A stretch of 64,000 nucleotides of DNA. Origin: Ursus arctos. Its lineage: Eukaryota; Chordata; Mammalia; Carnivora; Ursidae. The stretch's first letter is position 1. Each line of letters opens with the position of its first letter. Location of the stretch: positions 99,548,128 to 99,612,127 of the forward strand of contig NC_079873.1 of NCBI RefSeq assembly GCF_023065955.2, read 5' to 3'. The position numbers were made by a program, and so were the translations under genes. Under the pieces are notes generated by a model. It was given only the letters and a program-made list of their open reading frames with translations. It made no database searches and had not been told where the DNA came from. Below are positions 47,682 to 63,559 of the stretch, in pieces.

Positions 47682-49808
47682 AATAAATAGTTATAAGAAC
47701 TTATAATGCAAAGGTTTCAGGGAACCATAATAAATAATTTGTATATAAAAATATGTATGTCCTTGTGTATTTTAAATGAACTACATTTATGGGTTTCCTG
47801 GATGTTACTTTTTCAATTATTTCATTCACAAGCAACATAATTAATTGTACTTCTGTAGATCACTTTGTCCCTGAAGTAGGAAATATTTCAAAATAATTAA
47901 ACTTCTACATAATATAAACACGTACATAATTAGGCTATTTGGTGTTTTTAAAACACAAGCCATGTGATTCAGTATCAAAAAGATACACCCTTAACTTACG
48001 AGAATGTTAAGAGTGAGTCAGTGATGAAGTTAAGGGGCAAGCCTAAGAAAAAATCAGAGATGTTCCTTCTAATTCTTCTTTAAAACTCCACCTCATGTAA
48101 AACTGTCATTTCCTCTGAAGATGTTCTTCCAATATCCCCAAATAATGATCAAATACTATAAAAATACCCTATACCCCACAACAAGATAGGCAGTGAATAC
48201 TTTGGTGAAGTTCTTAAGTAATGTTTAAAGAAGTTTTTAGCAAATAACTATTTTTAGGTAAGAAGACAAACTCCTACAAAAAGAAGGTCTTTCAAAATAA
48301 TTTCTGAAAAAAAGCATGAAATGTTTTAAAGAAACCTTCAAATCTACGTATTTGCAGGGGAAAATTGGATAAGCACCAGAACCTGACCCGGAAATGAATT
48401 AGGGCAAAGAACAAAGCAGGAAAAACAAAACAGGATCCCATATTATTTGAGTAAACTTTTATTTATGTATTTATGCAATTACTTTTCATAGCTTTGAACT
48501 TTGAGTCTCCAGAGGCAAATACATTCTTTCAGTAAATATTTACTGATTGCCTATGATTTGCTAGGCATTAGTGGAGAAATAAGAGAATAAAAAGATGACA
48601 ATTATATTCTCTGCTCTCTAAACAGTTACAACTGAGTTGGAGACACATACATGCGCACAAATACAATTTACTACTATATAACAACAATTATATAAACGTG
48701 CTAAGACAATCTCTGTAAACAAAATCTTATTTTTTCTGTATTTCTTAATTCACTTTTTAGTATCGTTGGTTCAGATTTGCAACTGAACAGCATGTACTGA
48801 ATGGACACTAAGACAGCATCTGAGTGCCAAAACATTTAAGGAAAAACAGACATGCCACAATACTAATCCAAGGTCAGCATAACCTGGCTAGTTTTGAGGA
48901 AGGGCCAATCTCCCTTCTCATTTCCAAAATTTTCATATATGGAGAAATACAATCTGTTTTCTTAACAATCCATGATTTGTATTTATCTGAACCCCAAAGT
49001 ACTTTTTTTCAACCTAATCCCATTTATTTTAATCTCCAGACCATCTTCTTGAAACAAACTTCCAGTCTCCTTGATAACTGTATATTATTACACTGAGGGC
49101 TATAACATCAGCACTTTTTAACAACATATTTATTCTACGTTAGGTAAGAATCTTTGAAATTCACAAAATAAAATCTTACTAATTTGGACTTTACAAATTA
49201 AGCATCTTTTTCAGAAGTAGGGACTGGGATCATTTTTGTCCTTTGCAGTTTTTTCTTGTGACTTAACTGTTAAGCAGAACTAGAAAATTTAAAGTATGCT
49301 GAAATATAATATTTGGTATTAAAAACAGCAACAGCAAAAATATCCAGGCTATATCCTGGATCAGTATACATTCTGCCCCGTCTGCCATACATTCTATATT
49401 TTTATACTTAGAATCCCTGGTTTGAATGATGGCACTGAAATTCTGTGCAAGTTCCATAAACAACAAACATTCAAATATATTCACAAATTTTGAGAGTACT
49501 AAGGCAGGAAGTGAAAAAAATGCACGTTCTATTTACTTATTTAACAGCAGGTCATTAAAACTTAAATAAGGATTGTTGGAGAAAAAGATCAATTAGGTTT
49601 TCAGATTAATTCTGAACATTCCACCAACAGAACCCTTGCATTCCTAAAGTGTTCTTACAAATTGGGATTTTGGTCCAAAACAAGATTCTGTGACAACTTT
49701 GTTTTCAAAGAGAAATACTTTTTAAAAAGTATGTTTAGCACCAACTTAGAAACTATAAACATCTAAGATTACAATTTGCAAATGGAATGTTTCCAAGTTT
49801 GGTAATCT
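47682..49808. other. Mostly unassigned intergenic DNA
   Basis: No convincing gene was found. A decayed MIR/L2-like piece (GATTGCCTATGATTTGCTAGGC) lies near 48544. The open frames here are short and show no recognisable domain. Confidence 0.5.
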
Positions 49809-50654
49809 AGAACTTGGAATGTGGTCGCTGGGAAGATGGAGGAGGAGTAGGGGACCCCTTTTTCAGCCGGTCCCCTGAGTCAAGCTAGATAGGTACAAGA
49901 CCAGCCTAAATAACCACGGAATCAGCCTGAGACGCAGGAAGATACATCTGGATCTCTACAAATGAACATCTCCAGCGCTGAGTATTGAGGTACGAAGAGG
50001 GGAGCCGTGAAACCGCGCACAGATATCGGAAGATGAACGGAAGGGGGAGGGAGCCGCCGCCTTTGGGCGCCGGGAAGCGGCAGCCACCTGCATGGGGGAG
50101 CGGGCTGACTCACGGACGGCACCCGCGAAACAGCAGACTGAGACCCTGAACCGGGTGCGCGCGCCACCAGGCTTCTCACGGAACTCCGGAATCCTGGTGT
50201 GCTCACCGGGCATAGACTGAGACCGGGAGATCCGGAAGCATGCGGGGCGGCTGGCGGCATTAGAAACACAAAGGACAGAGACACGCCGGCCCTGGAAGTG
50301 AGGGCAGGGACGCCGGGTGTGGGGCGCACATCCCGGGACGCTGCAGGGTTGAGCAGTACCAATAGTAATGGAGTTAAAGTGGCCAGAACATCAGTGGAGA
50401 ACGGGCCGCAATCCCTCTGTTCTGTGACAATTCAGCCTCTGCTGCTCTGACTCTCATAAGAGGCATAACAGACCGCCAGGGAAAGCCGCCAGACAACAAA
50501 AGCCTGGAAATACCAGCTCACAGCGTGCCCATCCCCATCCCCCTTCGCAGGGGACACGGAGACTCTACCCAAACAGGGTTGCCTGAGTATCAGCGCAGCA
50601 GGCCCCTCCCCCAGAACACAGAAGGCAGGCTGAAAAATCAAGAAGCCCACAACC

Positions 50655-50848
50655 CGGGCACCTGGGTGGCGCAGTCATTGAGTGCCTGTCTCCGGCTTAG
50701 GGCGTGATCCCGGCGTTCTGGAAAGGAGTCACTCATCGGGCTCCTCCGCTGGGAGCCTGCTTCTTCCTCTCCCACTCCCCTGCTTCTGTTCCCGTTCTTG
50801 CTGACTGTCTCTCTCTCTCAGATAAATAAATAAATAAAATCTTTAAAG
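50655..50848 (+). mobile_element. SINEC nested in the 5' UTR of L1 copy 3
   Basis: Head GGGCACCTGGGTGGCGCAGT and tail CAGATAAATAAATAAATAAA. The L1 word AGCCCACA occurs on both sides (50644-50651 and shortly after the tail), as expected for a target duplication. Confidence 0.9.
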
Positions 50849-50950
50849 AAACAGCCCACATCCCTAAGATCCCTATAAAACAAGGGGCACGGCCTGGGAC
50901 CCAGTCAATAATTTGGGCTCTGGACAACCCCGCAACCTCTCCTCATCAGA

Positions 50951-51854
50951 ATGACAAGAAGGAGAAGCCCCCCCCCAGCAAAGAAAAGGCAGTGAGTCTG
51001 TGGCCTCTGCCACAGAAATAATGGATATGGATGTAACCAAATTATCAGAAATGGAATTCAGAGTAACGATGGTCAAAATGATGAGTAGAATTGAAAAAAC
51101 TATTAACGAAAAGGTTACTGAGAATATAGAATCCCTAAGGACAGAAATGAGAGTGAATCTGACAGAAATTAAAAATTCTATGAGCCAAATGCAGGCAAAA
51201 TTAGAGGCTCTGACGGCCAGGGTCACAGAAGCAGAGGAACAGGTTAGTGATTTGGAGGATGGGTTAATAGAGGAAAAAACGAAAATTGAAGCTGGTCTTA
51301 AAAAAAAATCCACGCCCACGAATGTAGGTTACGGGAGATTACTGACTCAATGAAACGATCCAATGTTAGAATCATCGGCATCCCCGGGGGTGGAGAAAAA
51401 AAGAGATCTAGAAGAGATATTGGAACAAATTGTAGCTGAAAACTTCCCTAATCTAGCGAGGGAAACAAACATTCGTGTCCAAGAGGCAGAGAGGACCCCT
51501 CCCAAGCTCAACCACGACAAACCTACGCCACGTCATGTCATAGTGCATTTCGCAAATATTAGATCCAAGGATACAGTATTGAAAGCGGCCAGGGCAAAGA
51601 AATTTCTCACGTACCAAGGCAAAGGCAACAGAATTACGTCAGACCTGTCTACGCAGACCTGGAATGAGAGAAAGGGTTGGGGGAGCATATTTAAAGCTCT
51701 TTCAGAGAAAAACATGCAGCCAAGGATCCTTTCTCCAGCAAGGCTGTCATTCAGAATTGATGGAGAAATAAAGACATTTCAGAATCGACAGTCACTAACC
51801 AATTTCGTAACCACAAAACCAGCCCTACAGGAGATATTACGGGGGGTTCTATAA
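50951..51854 (+). pseudogene. L1 copy 3 ORF1 remnant
   Basis: The ATG at 50951 (MTRRRS-like start) is followed by a C9 run at 50968-50976, one base too long to stay in frame. The body from 51000 carries the coiled coil (MSQMQAKLEALTARVTEAEE). An A9 run at 51300-51308 then shifts the frame before the core, and a 2-base loss near 51385-51400 shifts it again. The rest (LEEILEQIVAENFPNLARET through the C-terminal domain) is open to the stop at 51852. Homopolymer length changes thus account for two of the three lesions. Confidence 0.87.
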
Positions 51855-51926
51855 AAGTAAAAAGGCCCCAAGAGGGATACAGAACAGAAAGTCACAGCCA
51901 ATACAAACAAAGACTTTACTGGCAAC

Positions 51927-54900
51927 ATGGCATCATTAAAATCATATCTCTCAGTAATCAGTCTTATTGTGAATGGCTTAAATGCTCCCATAAAGCGCCA
52001 CAGGGTTGCAGATTGGATAAAAAGAAATGACCCATCCATTTGCTGTCCAGAAGAGACTCATTTTGAACCCAAAGATGCATTCAGACTGAGAGTAAGGGGA
52101 TGGAGTACCATCTTTCACGCAAATGGACCTCAAAAGAAAGCTGGGGTAGCAATTCTCATATCAGATAAATTGGATTTTAAACTACAGACTATAGTTAGAG
52201 ACGCAGAAGGGCACTATATTATTCTTAAAGGAAGTATTCAACAAGTGGATATGACAATTATAAATATATATGCCCCCAACAGGGGAGCAGCAAGATACAC
52301 AAGCCAACTCTTAACCAGAATAAAGAAACATATAAATAAAAATACATTAATAGTAGGGGACCTCAACACTCCACTATCAGAAATAGACAGAACACCCTGG
52401 CAAAAACTAAGCAAAGAATCAAAGGCTTTGAATGCCATACTCAACGAGTTGGACCTCATAGATATATATAGAACACCACACCCCAGAACCAAAGAATACT
52501 CATTCTATTCTAATGCCCATGGAACATTCTCAAGAATAGACCATGTTCTGGGACACAAAACAGGTCTCAACTGATACCAAAAGATTGAAATTATCCCCTG
52601 CATATTCTCAGACCACAACGCTCTGAAATTGGAACTCAACCACAAGGAAAAATTTGGAAGAAACTCAAACACTTGGAGACTAAGAACCATCCTGCTCAGG
52701 AATGACTCGATAAACTAGGAAATCAAAAATCAAATTAAACAACTTATGGAGACCAATGAGAATGAAAATACAACAGTCCAAACCCTATGGGATACTGCAA
52801 AGGCAGTCCTAAGGGGGAAATACATAGCCATCCAAGCCTCACTCAAAAGAATACAAAAATCTAAAATGCAGTTTTATATTCTCACCTCAAGAAGCTGGAA
52901 CAGCAACAGAGGGATAGGCCTAATCCACGCACGAGGAAGCAGTTGACCAAAATTAGAGCTGAAATCAATCAAGCAGAAACCAGAAGTACAGTAGAGCAGA
53001 TCAACAGGACTAGAAGCTGGTTCTTTGAGAGAATCAATAAAATTGACAGACCACTGGCAACACTTATCCAAAAGAAAAGAGAAAGGACCCAGATTATTAA
53101 AATTATGAATGAAAAAGGAGAGGTCACGACGAACACCATTGAAATTGGAAGGATTATTAGAAATTTTTATCAACAGCTATATGCCAATAAACTAAGCAAT
53201 CTGGAAGAGATGGAATCCTTCCTGGAAACCTATAAACTACCAAGATTGAAACTGGAAGAAACTGATTTTTTAAACAGACCAATTAATTATTAAGACATTG
53301 ACTCAGTGATAAACAACCTTCCAAATAACAAAACTCCAGGCCCGGACGGTTTTCCTGGGGAATTCTACCAAACATTCAAAGAAGAAATAATACCTAGTCT
53401 CCTAAAGCTATTTCAAAAAATAGAAACAGAAGGAAAGCTACCAAACTCATTCTATGAGGCCAATATTACCTTGATCCCCAAACCAGGCAAAGACCCCCTC
53501 AAAAAGGAGAATTACAGACCGATTTCCCTAATGAATATGGACGCCAAAATCCTCAACAAGATACTTGCTAATAGAATCCAACAGTACATTAAAAGGTTTA
53601 TCCATCACGATCAAGTGGGATTCATACCTGGGATGAAAGCGTGGTTTAATATTCGCAAATCAATCAGCGTGATACATCATATCAACAAGAAAAGACTCAG
53701 GAACCATATGATCCTCTCAATCGATGCCGAAAAAGCATTTGACAAAATACAGCATCCTTTCCTGATTAAAACCCTTCAGAGTGTAGGAATAGAAGGTACA
53801 TTTCTCAATCTCATAAAAGCCATCTATGAAAAGCCTACTGCAAATATTATTCTCAATGGGGAAAAGCTGGAAGCCTTTCCCTTAAGATCAGGAACACGAC
53901 AAGGATGCCCACTCTCGCCACTATTATTCAACATAGTACTAGAAGTCCTTGCAACAGCAATCAGATGACAAAAAGGGATCAAAGGTATTCAAATCAGCAA
54001 GGAAGAATTCAAAATGTCTCTCTTCGCAGATGACATGATACTCTATATGGAAAACCCAAAAGAAGCCACTCCCAAACTATTAGAAGTTATAGAGCAATTC
54101 AGTAACGTGGCGGGATACAAAATCAATGCTCAGAAATCAGTTGCATTTCTATACAAGAATAACGAGAACGAAGAAAGAGAAATTAGGGAATCCATCCCAT
54201 TTACAATAGCACCAAAAAACATACGTTACCTTGGAATTAACTTAACCAGAGACTTAAAGGACCTATATTCTAGAAACTACAAATCACTCTTGAAAGACAT
54301 TGAGGAAGACATAAAAAGATGGAAAGATATCCCATGCTCATGGATCGGAAGAATTAACATAGTTAAAATGTCCATGCTACCCAGAGCAATCTACACTTTC
54401 AATGCTATCTCGATCAAAATACCGAGGACATTTTTCAAAGAACTGGAACAAATAGTCCTTAAATTTGTATGGAAACAGAAAAGGCCCCGAATCTCCAAGG
54501 AACTGTTGAAAAGGAAAAACAAAGCTGGGGGCATCACAATGCCGGATTTCGAGCTGTACTACAAAGCTGTGATCACAAAGACAGCATGGTACTGGCACAA
54601 AAACAGACACATAGACCAATGGAACAGAATAGAGAGCCCAGAAATGGACCCTCGGCTCTTTGGGCAACTAATCTTTGATAAAGCAGGAAAAAACATCCGG
54701 TGGGAAAAAGACAGTCTCTTCAATAAATGGTGCTGGGAAAATTGGACACCTACATGCAAAAGAATGAAACTTGACCACTCTCTCACACCATACACAAAAA
54801 TAAACTCCAAATGGATGAAAGACCTCGAGGTGAGACAGGAATCCATCAAAATTCTAGAGGAGAACATAGGCAGCAACCTCTACGACATTGGCCAAAGCAA

Positions 54901-55754
54901 CCTTTTTCATGATACATCCCCAAAGGCAAGAGAAACAAAAGATAAAATGAATTTATGGGACTTCATCAAGATTAAAAGTTTCTGCACAGCCAAGGAAACA
55001 GTCAGAAAAACTAAGAGGCAGCCCACGGAATGGGAGAATATATTTGCAAATGACACTACAGATAAAGGACTGGTATCCAAGTTCTACAAAGAACTTCTCA
55101 AACTCAATACACGAGAAACAAATAAACAAATAAAAAAATGGGCAGAAGATATGAACAGACACTTTTCTAATGAAGACATACAAATGGCTAACAGACACAT
55201 GAAAAAAATGTTCAAAATCATTAGCCATCAGGGAAATTCAAATCAAAACCACACTGAGATACCACCTTATGCCAGTTAGAATGGCAAAAATAGACAAGGC
55301 AAGAAACAACAATTGCTGGAGAGGATGTGGAGAAAGGGGATCCCTGCTACATTGTTGGTGGGAATGCAAGTTGGTACAGCCACTCTGGAAAACAGTGTGG
55401 AGGTCCCTTAAAAAGTTAAAAATTGAGCTACCCTATGACCCAGCCATTGCACTACTGGGTGTTTACCCCAAAGATACAGACGTAGTGAAGAGAAGGGCCA
55501 TATGCACCCCAATGTTCATAGCAGCAATGTCCACAATAGCTAAATCATGGAAGGAGCCAAGATGCCCTTCAAAAGATGACTGGATTAAGAAGTTGTGGTC
55601 CATATATACAATGAAATATTACTCAGCTATCAGAAAGAACGAGTTCTCAACATTTGCTACAACATGGAAGGCACTGGAGGAGATAATGCTAAGTGAAATA
55701 AGTCAAGCAGAGAAAGACAATTATCATATGATTTCTCTCATCAATGGAACATAA
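51927..55754 (+). pseudogene. L1 copy 3 ORF2 remnant, nearly intact
   Basis: From MASLKSYLSVISLIVNGLNA at 51927 to the stop at 55752 the ORF has 3828 bases, the standard ORF2 size. Six lesions are visible: stops at 52573, 52717, 53291 and 53966, loss of one T near 52873, and one extra A in the run near 55207. The reverse transcriptase active site [10 protein letters not shown] (about 54023-54052) is intact within an open stretch of 421 codons (54014-55279). The cysteine-rich end is present ([14 protein letters not shown], about 55326). The endonuclease block has CPEETH where copy 1 has CLQET. Confidence 0.92.
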
Positions 55755-56054
55755 GAACTAGGATGATCGGTAGGGGAAGAAAGGGATAAAAAGGGGGGGT
55801 AATCAGAAGGGGGAATGAAACATGAGAGACTATGGACTATGAGAAACAAACTGAGGGCCTCAGAGGGGAAGTGGGTGGGGGAATGGGATAGGCTGGTGAT
55901 GGGTAGTAAGGAGGGTACGTATTGCATGGAGCACTGGGTGTTATACACAACTAATGAATCATCGAGCCTTACATCGGAAACTGGGGATGTACTCTACGGT
56001 GACTAACATAATATAATAAAAAAATCATTATAAAAAAAAAAGAACTTGGAATGT

Positions 56055-56394
56055 ATTTTCCAAATATAACAATGCTTTATAAAACTATGGCTAAGTTTCC
56101 AGAATAGATGTACAAACCCTGTTTTTAAGCATAATTTTGATATACCATCTACCCGCAATGAAAATAACTAAACACAATATTATTGCAATCCTGTTGATTA
56201 AAAACCAAGATAAAGAAAATATACATAATTCTAAAACCAAGACTGAATAGAATTAAAAAGAGAATATGTAACTCAAAGAAGACAAGAGTTAGTCATAACT
56301 CTTTGTAAATATGAATTCAAAAAGATGGTGTGGAGAGGTATAAAAAATATTAAAGCCAAGTATTGATTGCCTGAAGGATTCCTCTCTCTTCTCT

Positions 56395-56428
<34 letters not shown>

Positions 56429-56574
56429 ATATACTAAGGACAGGTAAATTGGGCACTTTCCACCTGGAAGACAAACGCCGCACTGAGTTAAAAAGCACAA
56501 ACACAGCATAAGGAAGGAAAGTGAGAGGGGACTGGAAGGTAAATCTGGGCGCTTTGAGAACACAGCAGCCATCC
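56055..56574 (-). other. DCAF12L 3' flank with CT-rich microsatellite
   Basis: It lies between the L1 copy 3 insertion and the DCAF12L stop. A (TC)n/(TCTG)n tract is at 56380-56430. No AATAAA or ATTAAA is found on the minus strand in this interval. Confidence 0.6.
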
Positions 56575-59710
<3,136 letters not shown>

Positions 59711-59727
59711 AAGAAGCAACCATATAT

Positions 59728-61990
59728 GTTGAACTTTTTTTTTTCACCTGTCTGTTAGCCATTTGTATGTCTTGTTTGGAGAAGTGTCCATTCATGTCTT
59801 CTGCCCACTTCTTGACTGGATTATTCGTTCTTTGGCTGCTGAGTTTGAGAAGTTCTTTATAGATCTTGGATACCAGCACTTTATCTGTAATGTCATTTGC
59901 CAATATCTTCTCCCATTCTGTAGGCTGCCTCTTAGTTTTAATGACTGTTTCCTTTGCTATGCAGCAGATTTTTATCTTGATGAAGTCCCAAAACTTCATT
60001 TTTGCTTTTGTTTCCCTTGCCTTTGGAGATGTGTCATGAAAGAAGTAGCTGTGGCTGATGTCAAGGAGGTTACTGCCTATGTTCTTCTCTAAGATTTTGA
60101 TGGATTCCTGTCTCACATAGAGGTCTTTCATCCATTTGGAGTTTACCTTTGTGTATGGTGTAAGAGAATGGACAAGTTTCATTCTTCCGTATATAGCTGT
60201 CCAATTATCCCAGCACCATTTGTTGAAGAGACTTTTTTCCATTGGATATTTTTTCCTGCTTTGTCAGAGATTAGTTGACCATAGAGTCGAGGGTCCATTT
60301 CTGGAGACTCTATTCTATTTCATTGATCTATGTGTCTGTCTTTGTGGCAATACCATGCTGTCTTGGTGATCACTGCTTTGTAATATAGCATGAAATCAGG
60401 GCACGTGATGCCTCCAGCTTTGTTTTTCTTTTTTAACATTTTCTTGGCAATTTGGGGTCTTTTCTGGTTCCATACAAATTTTAGGATTGTTTGTTCCAGC
60501 TCTTTGAAAAATGCGAATGATATTTTGATAAGGATGGTGTTGAAAGTGTAGATTGCTCTGGGCAGCATAGACATTTAAACAATGCTTATTCTTGCAATCC
60601 ATGAGCATGGAATGCATTTCCATCTTTCTTGTGTCTTCTTCAATTTCTTTCATAAATGTTCTGTAGTTTCTAGAGTATAGATCCTTTACCTCTTTGGTTA
60701 GGTTTATTCCTAGGTATCTTAGGTTTTTAGTGCTTTTGTAAATGGATTCGACTCCCTAATTTCTCTTTCTACAGTTACATTGTTAGTGTATAGAAAAGCA
60801 GCTGATTTCTCTGCATTGAATTTTATCCTGCCACATTACTGAATTGCTGTATGAATTCTAGTAATTTGGGGGCGGAGTCTTTGGGTTTTCCACATAAAGT
60901 ATCATGTCGTCTATGAAGAGAGAGAGTTTGACTTCTTCTTTGCCAATTTGAATACGTTTTATTTCTTTTTGTTGTTTGATTGCTGATGCTAGGACTTCTA
61001 GTACTATCTTGAGCAATAGTGGTGAGAGTGGGCATCCTTGTGTGAGAAAGATATTCGCTGTGGTCTTTTCATAGATGGTTTTTATGAAATTGAGGAATGT
61101 TCCTTCTATCCCTACACTCTGAAGAGTTTTAATCAGGAAAGGAGCCATCAGGGAAATTCAAATCAAAACCACATTGAGATAACACCTTACACCATTTAGA
61201 ATGGCAAAAATTAACAAGACAAGAAACAACAAATGTTGGAGAGGATGTGGAGAAAAGGGAACCCTCTTACACTGTCTGTGGGAATGCAAATTGGTACAGC
61301 CACTTTGGAAAACAGTATGGAGGTTTCTCAAAAAGTAAAAAATAGAGCTACCCTATGACCCAGCAATTGCACTACTGGGTATTTACCCCAAAGATACAGA
61401 TGTAGTGAAAAGAAGGGGCACCTGCACCCTGATGCTCATAGCAGCGATGTCTATAATAGCCAAACTGTGAAAGTAGCAGAGATCCCCTTCAACAGATGAA
61501 TGGTAAAGAAGATGTGGTTCATATATACAATGCAATATCACTCAGCCATAAGAAAGGATGAGTACCCACCTATTTGCATCGACATGAATGGAACTGGAGG
61601 GGGTTATGCTAAGTGAAATAAGTTAAGCAGAGAAAGACAATTATCATATGGCTTCACTCATACGTGGAACATAAGGAATAGCACAGAGGACATTGGGGGA
61701 AGGAAGGGAAAACTGAAGAGGAGGAAATCAGAGGAGGAGAGGAACCATGAGAGACTATGGACTCCAGGAAAAATCTAAGGGTTTCAGAGGGGTGGGGGTG
61801 GAGCGATAGGGTAGCCTGGTGATGGGTATTAAGGAGGGCATGTGTTGTAATGAGCACTGGATATTAGATGCAAATAATGAATCATGGAACACTACATCAA
61901 AAACTAATGACGTACTGTATGGTGACCAACATAACATAAAAAAAAAAAAAAAGAAATGGCCAACAAGTATATAAAAAGATTTAAAAAAAA
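59728..61990 (-). mobile_element. Twin-primed L1 (inverted 5' part, sense 3' part)
   Basis: 59728-61143 is L1 ORF2 in reverse (for example TGTCTTGTTTGGAGAAGTGTCC and ATCATGTCGTCTATGAAGAG). At 61144 it switches to the forward strand (GCCATCAGGGAAATTCAAATC) and runs through the 3' UTR to an A-tail. A perfect 17-bp duplication, AAGAAGCAACCATATAT, lies at 59711-59727 and 61991-62007. At the switch, in element order, the two parts are nearly adjacent (…GTTCAAC and AGCCATC…), with only about six bases missing. The reverse transcriptase part also has an internal deletion near 61040-61060. Confidence 0.94.
61953..61982 (+). other. Short non-tail segment between two A-runs
   Basis: Thirty bases (GAAATGGCCAACAAGTATAT, then AAAAAGATTT) lie between the A15 run at 61938-61952 and a second A-run at 61983-61992, inside the target duplication. 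It resembles L1 ORF2 (compare CAAATGGCCAACAGGTACATG at 20445). Confidence 0.8.
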
Positions 61991-62033
61991 AAGAAGCAAC
62001 CATATATTACAAGGCATGGAGAATGTACAGAAG

Positions 62034-62157
62034 AGGTTCACAAACTTTAGTGTACGTTCAGATCACTGGGGCAGCTTAATAAATATGCACATGCCATGAC
62101 CCTATCCTAAAATACTTGATTCAGATGGTCTGTGAACCACTCTTTGAGAAACAATGG
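62034..62157 (+). mobile_element. MER5-type hAT DNA transposon fragment
   Basis: GAGGTTCACAAACTTTAGTG, TTCAGATCACTGGGGCAGC, TGATTCAGATGGTCTG and TTTGAGAAACAATGG follow the MER5 order. Confidence 0.7.
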
Positions 62158-62404
62158 TCTAGGCTGTTTTCACCCAGGTCAGGGCATGGTGTGTTGCAGG
62201 AAAGAGATTAACATCTTCAGTGTACTTCAGGGTTACCTGGACCCCTATCCCCTGGGTGATTATTGTGAAAGCCTTAGCAATTAAAGTGGCTGTGATCAGT
62301 TTGAGGCCAAAGCAGAGGGTGGCCTAGGGAGAGAAATCATACCTATTAAGTATATAGAATTTATTATATTTTATTATATAACATGACACCTTTACTATAT
62401 TTTT
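62158..62404. other. Unassigned intergenic DNA
   Basis: No feature was recognised. Confidence 0.5.
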
Positions 62405-62600
62405 ACACTAACAAGTATTGTTGTAGCAATTTACAAATATCTTGTTTAATCCACTCTTATAATAGTGGTAGATTTTGTAGATGAAGAAAAGGAGGCTTGC
62501 AAGAGTTATGATTTAGTAAGTCAATGAATTAATAAGTGACAGATGCAGGATTTTAACCCAAGTAGTCTGAATCCATATTCCAGGTTTTCAATCACTTCTC
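62405..62600 (-). mobile_element. MIR (reverse)
   Basis: Antisense MIR order: CTTGTTTAATCCACTCTTATAA, TTGTAGATGAAGAAAAGGAGGC, GACAGATGCAGGATTTTAACCC, AAGTAGTCTGAATCC. Confidence 0.75.
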
Positions 62601-63384
62601 AAGAGATATGTCAGGGGTTAAACGAAAGGTTCTTCTAGTGATAGAGACTTTTAAAAAGATCTTTACACCACCTAAAATGGTAAAATATGGCTGTGGACAT
62701 CTATGGAAGTTGAACTCCATGGGTAAAGACCCTGAGAGCAGCTGTGAGAGATATTGGGATTTAGCCTGTGATCAGTGGCAAGGCTTGCTGAAAGGGGCAA
62801 CTCTTTAGCTCTTCTGACACAGTAACAAGACTAGCAAGGACCAGTTTAGGTCATCCTGATGTCATTCTGTAATAGAATGAACAATGGGAGTATCCATAGC
62901 AAACAAAAAACTAAGGACTACATCCATCTTTTTTCCTGGGACCAAGGAAAAATAAAAATCTAGTAATATCCCATAAAAAGAATAACCCTTGAAATTACTG
63001 ATATTAGACTTTCTACCAGCCAGATGGGTGCAATTTAGACTCATATGAAATCTGGTTTAGAAAACAAAGAAATGTGCTGTATCTTCTTCTCATGTTTTAT
63101 GAAAGAAGATAATACCCATTACCAAGGATTCACAAGAACAAGGAGAGGGCTTTGTATGCTCTGGGAAATATGGTACCACAGATAGAGAGGGAACCTCTTA
63201 CACACCTAATGTCAACCCCCAAGTCATAATGCAATGCCTTTATGTCTGCAGTAATGGAGGATGGGTATTATAACTGTCCAAAACATCACAGAGATACAGG
63301 ATGGGAGACTTCCAATTCTGGAAAAGATAGAACATCCCTATTCCTTCCAGGTCCTCACTCTTAGAACTGGAAAAAAAAAAACCC
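62601..63384. other. Unassigned intergenic DNA
   Basis: No gene or confident repeat was recognised. Confidence 0.5.
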
Positions 63385-63555
63385 TGGGGGTGCCTGGGTG
63401 GCTCAGTTGGTTAAGTTTCTGACTCTTGATTTTGGCTCAAGTCATGATCTCAGGGTTGTGAGATCCAACCCCATATTGGTCTCTGCACTGGGCACGGAAT
63501 CTGCTTAAGATTCTCTTACTCCCTCTCCCTCGGCCCCTCCCTCTTTAAAAAAAAT
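63385..63555 (+). mobile_element. SINEC, older subfamily
   Basis: GGGGGTGCCTGGGTGGCTCAG head, GACTCTTGATTTTGGCTC, GATCTCAGGGTTGTGAGATCC, and a short A-rich tail. It is flanked by A-runs on both sides. Confidence 0.9.
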
Positions 63556-63559
63556 AAAA

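Larger units (their letters stand above)
49823..56040 (+). mobile_element. LINE-1 copy 3 (type A), full length, 14-bp target duplication
   Basis: It starts GGTCGCTGGGAAGATGGAGG, the 5' end of this L1 type, and runs through the 5' UTR, ORF1, ORF2, 3' UTR and A-tail. AGAACTTGGAATGT lies at 49809-49822 and again at 56041-56054. The element is 6218 bases including a SINE of about 194 bases in its 5' UTR. The insertion site CT/AGAA is a variant of the L1 endonuclease target TT/AAAA. Both ORFs carry frameshifts, so it is not active. Confidence 0.96.

Noticed and set aside
48824..49096. 90-codon open frame
   Set aside because: No recognisable domain, starts at GTG, lies in AT-rich intergenic DNA; nothing supports it as a gene.
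54014..55279. 421-codon ORF as a functional reverse transcriptase gene
   Set aside because: It is the middle and end of L1 copy 3 ORF2, preceded by four stops and followed by a frameshift.
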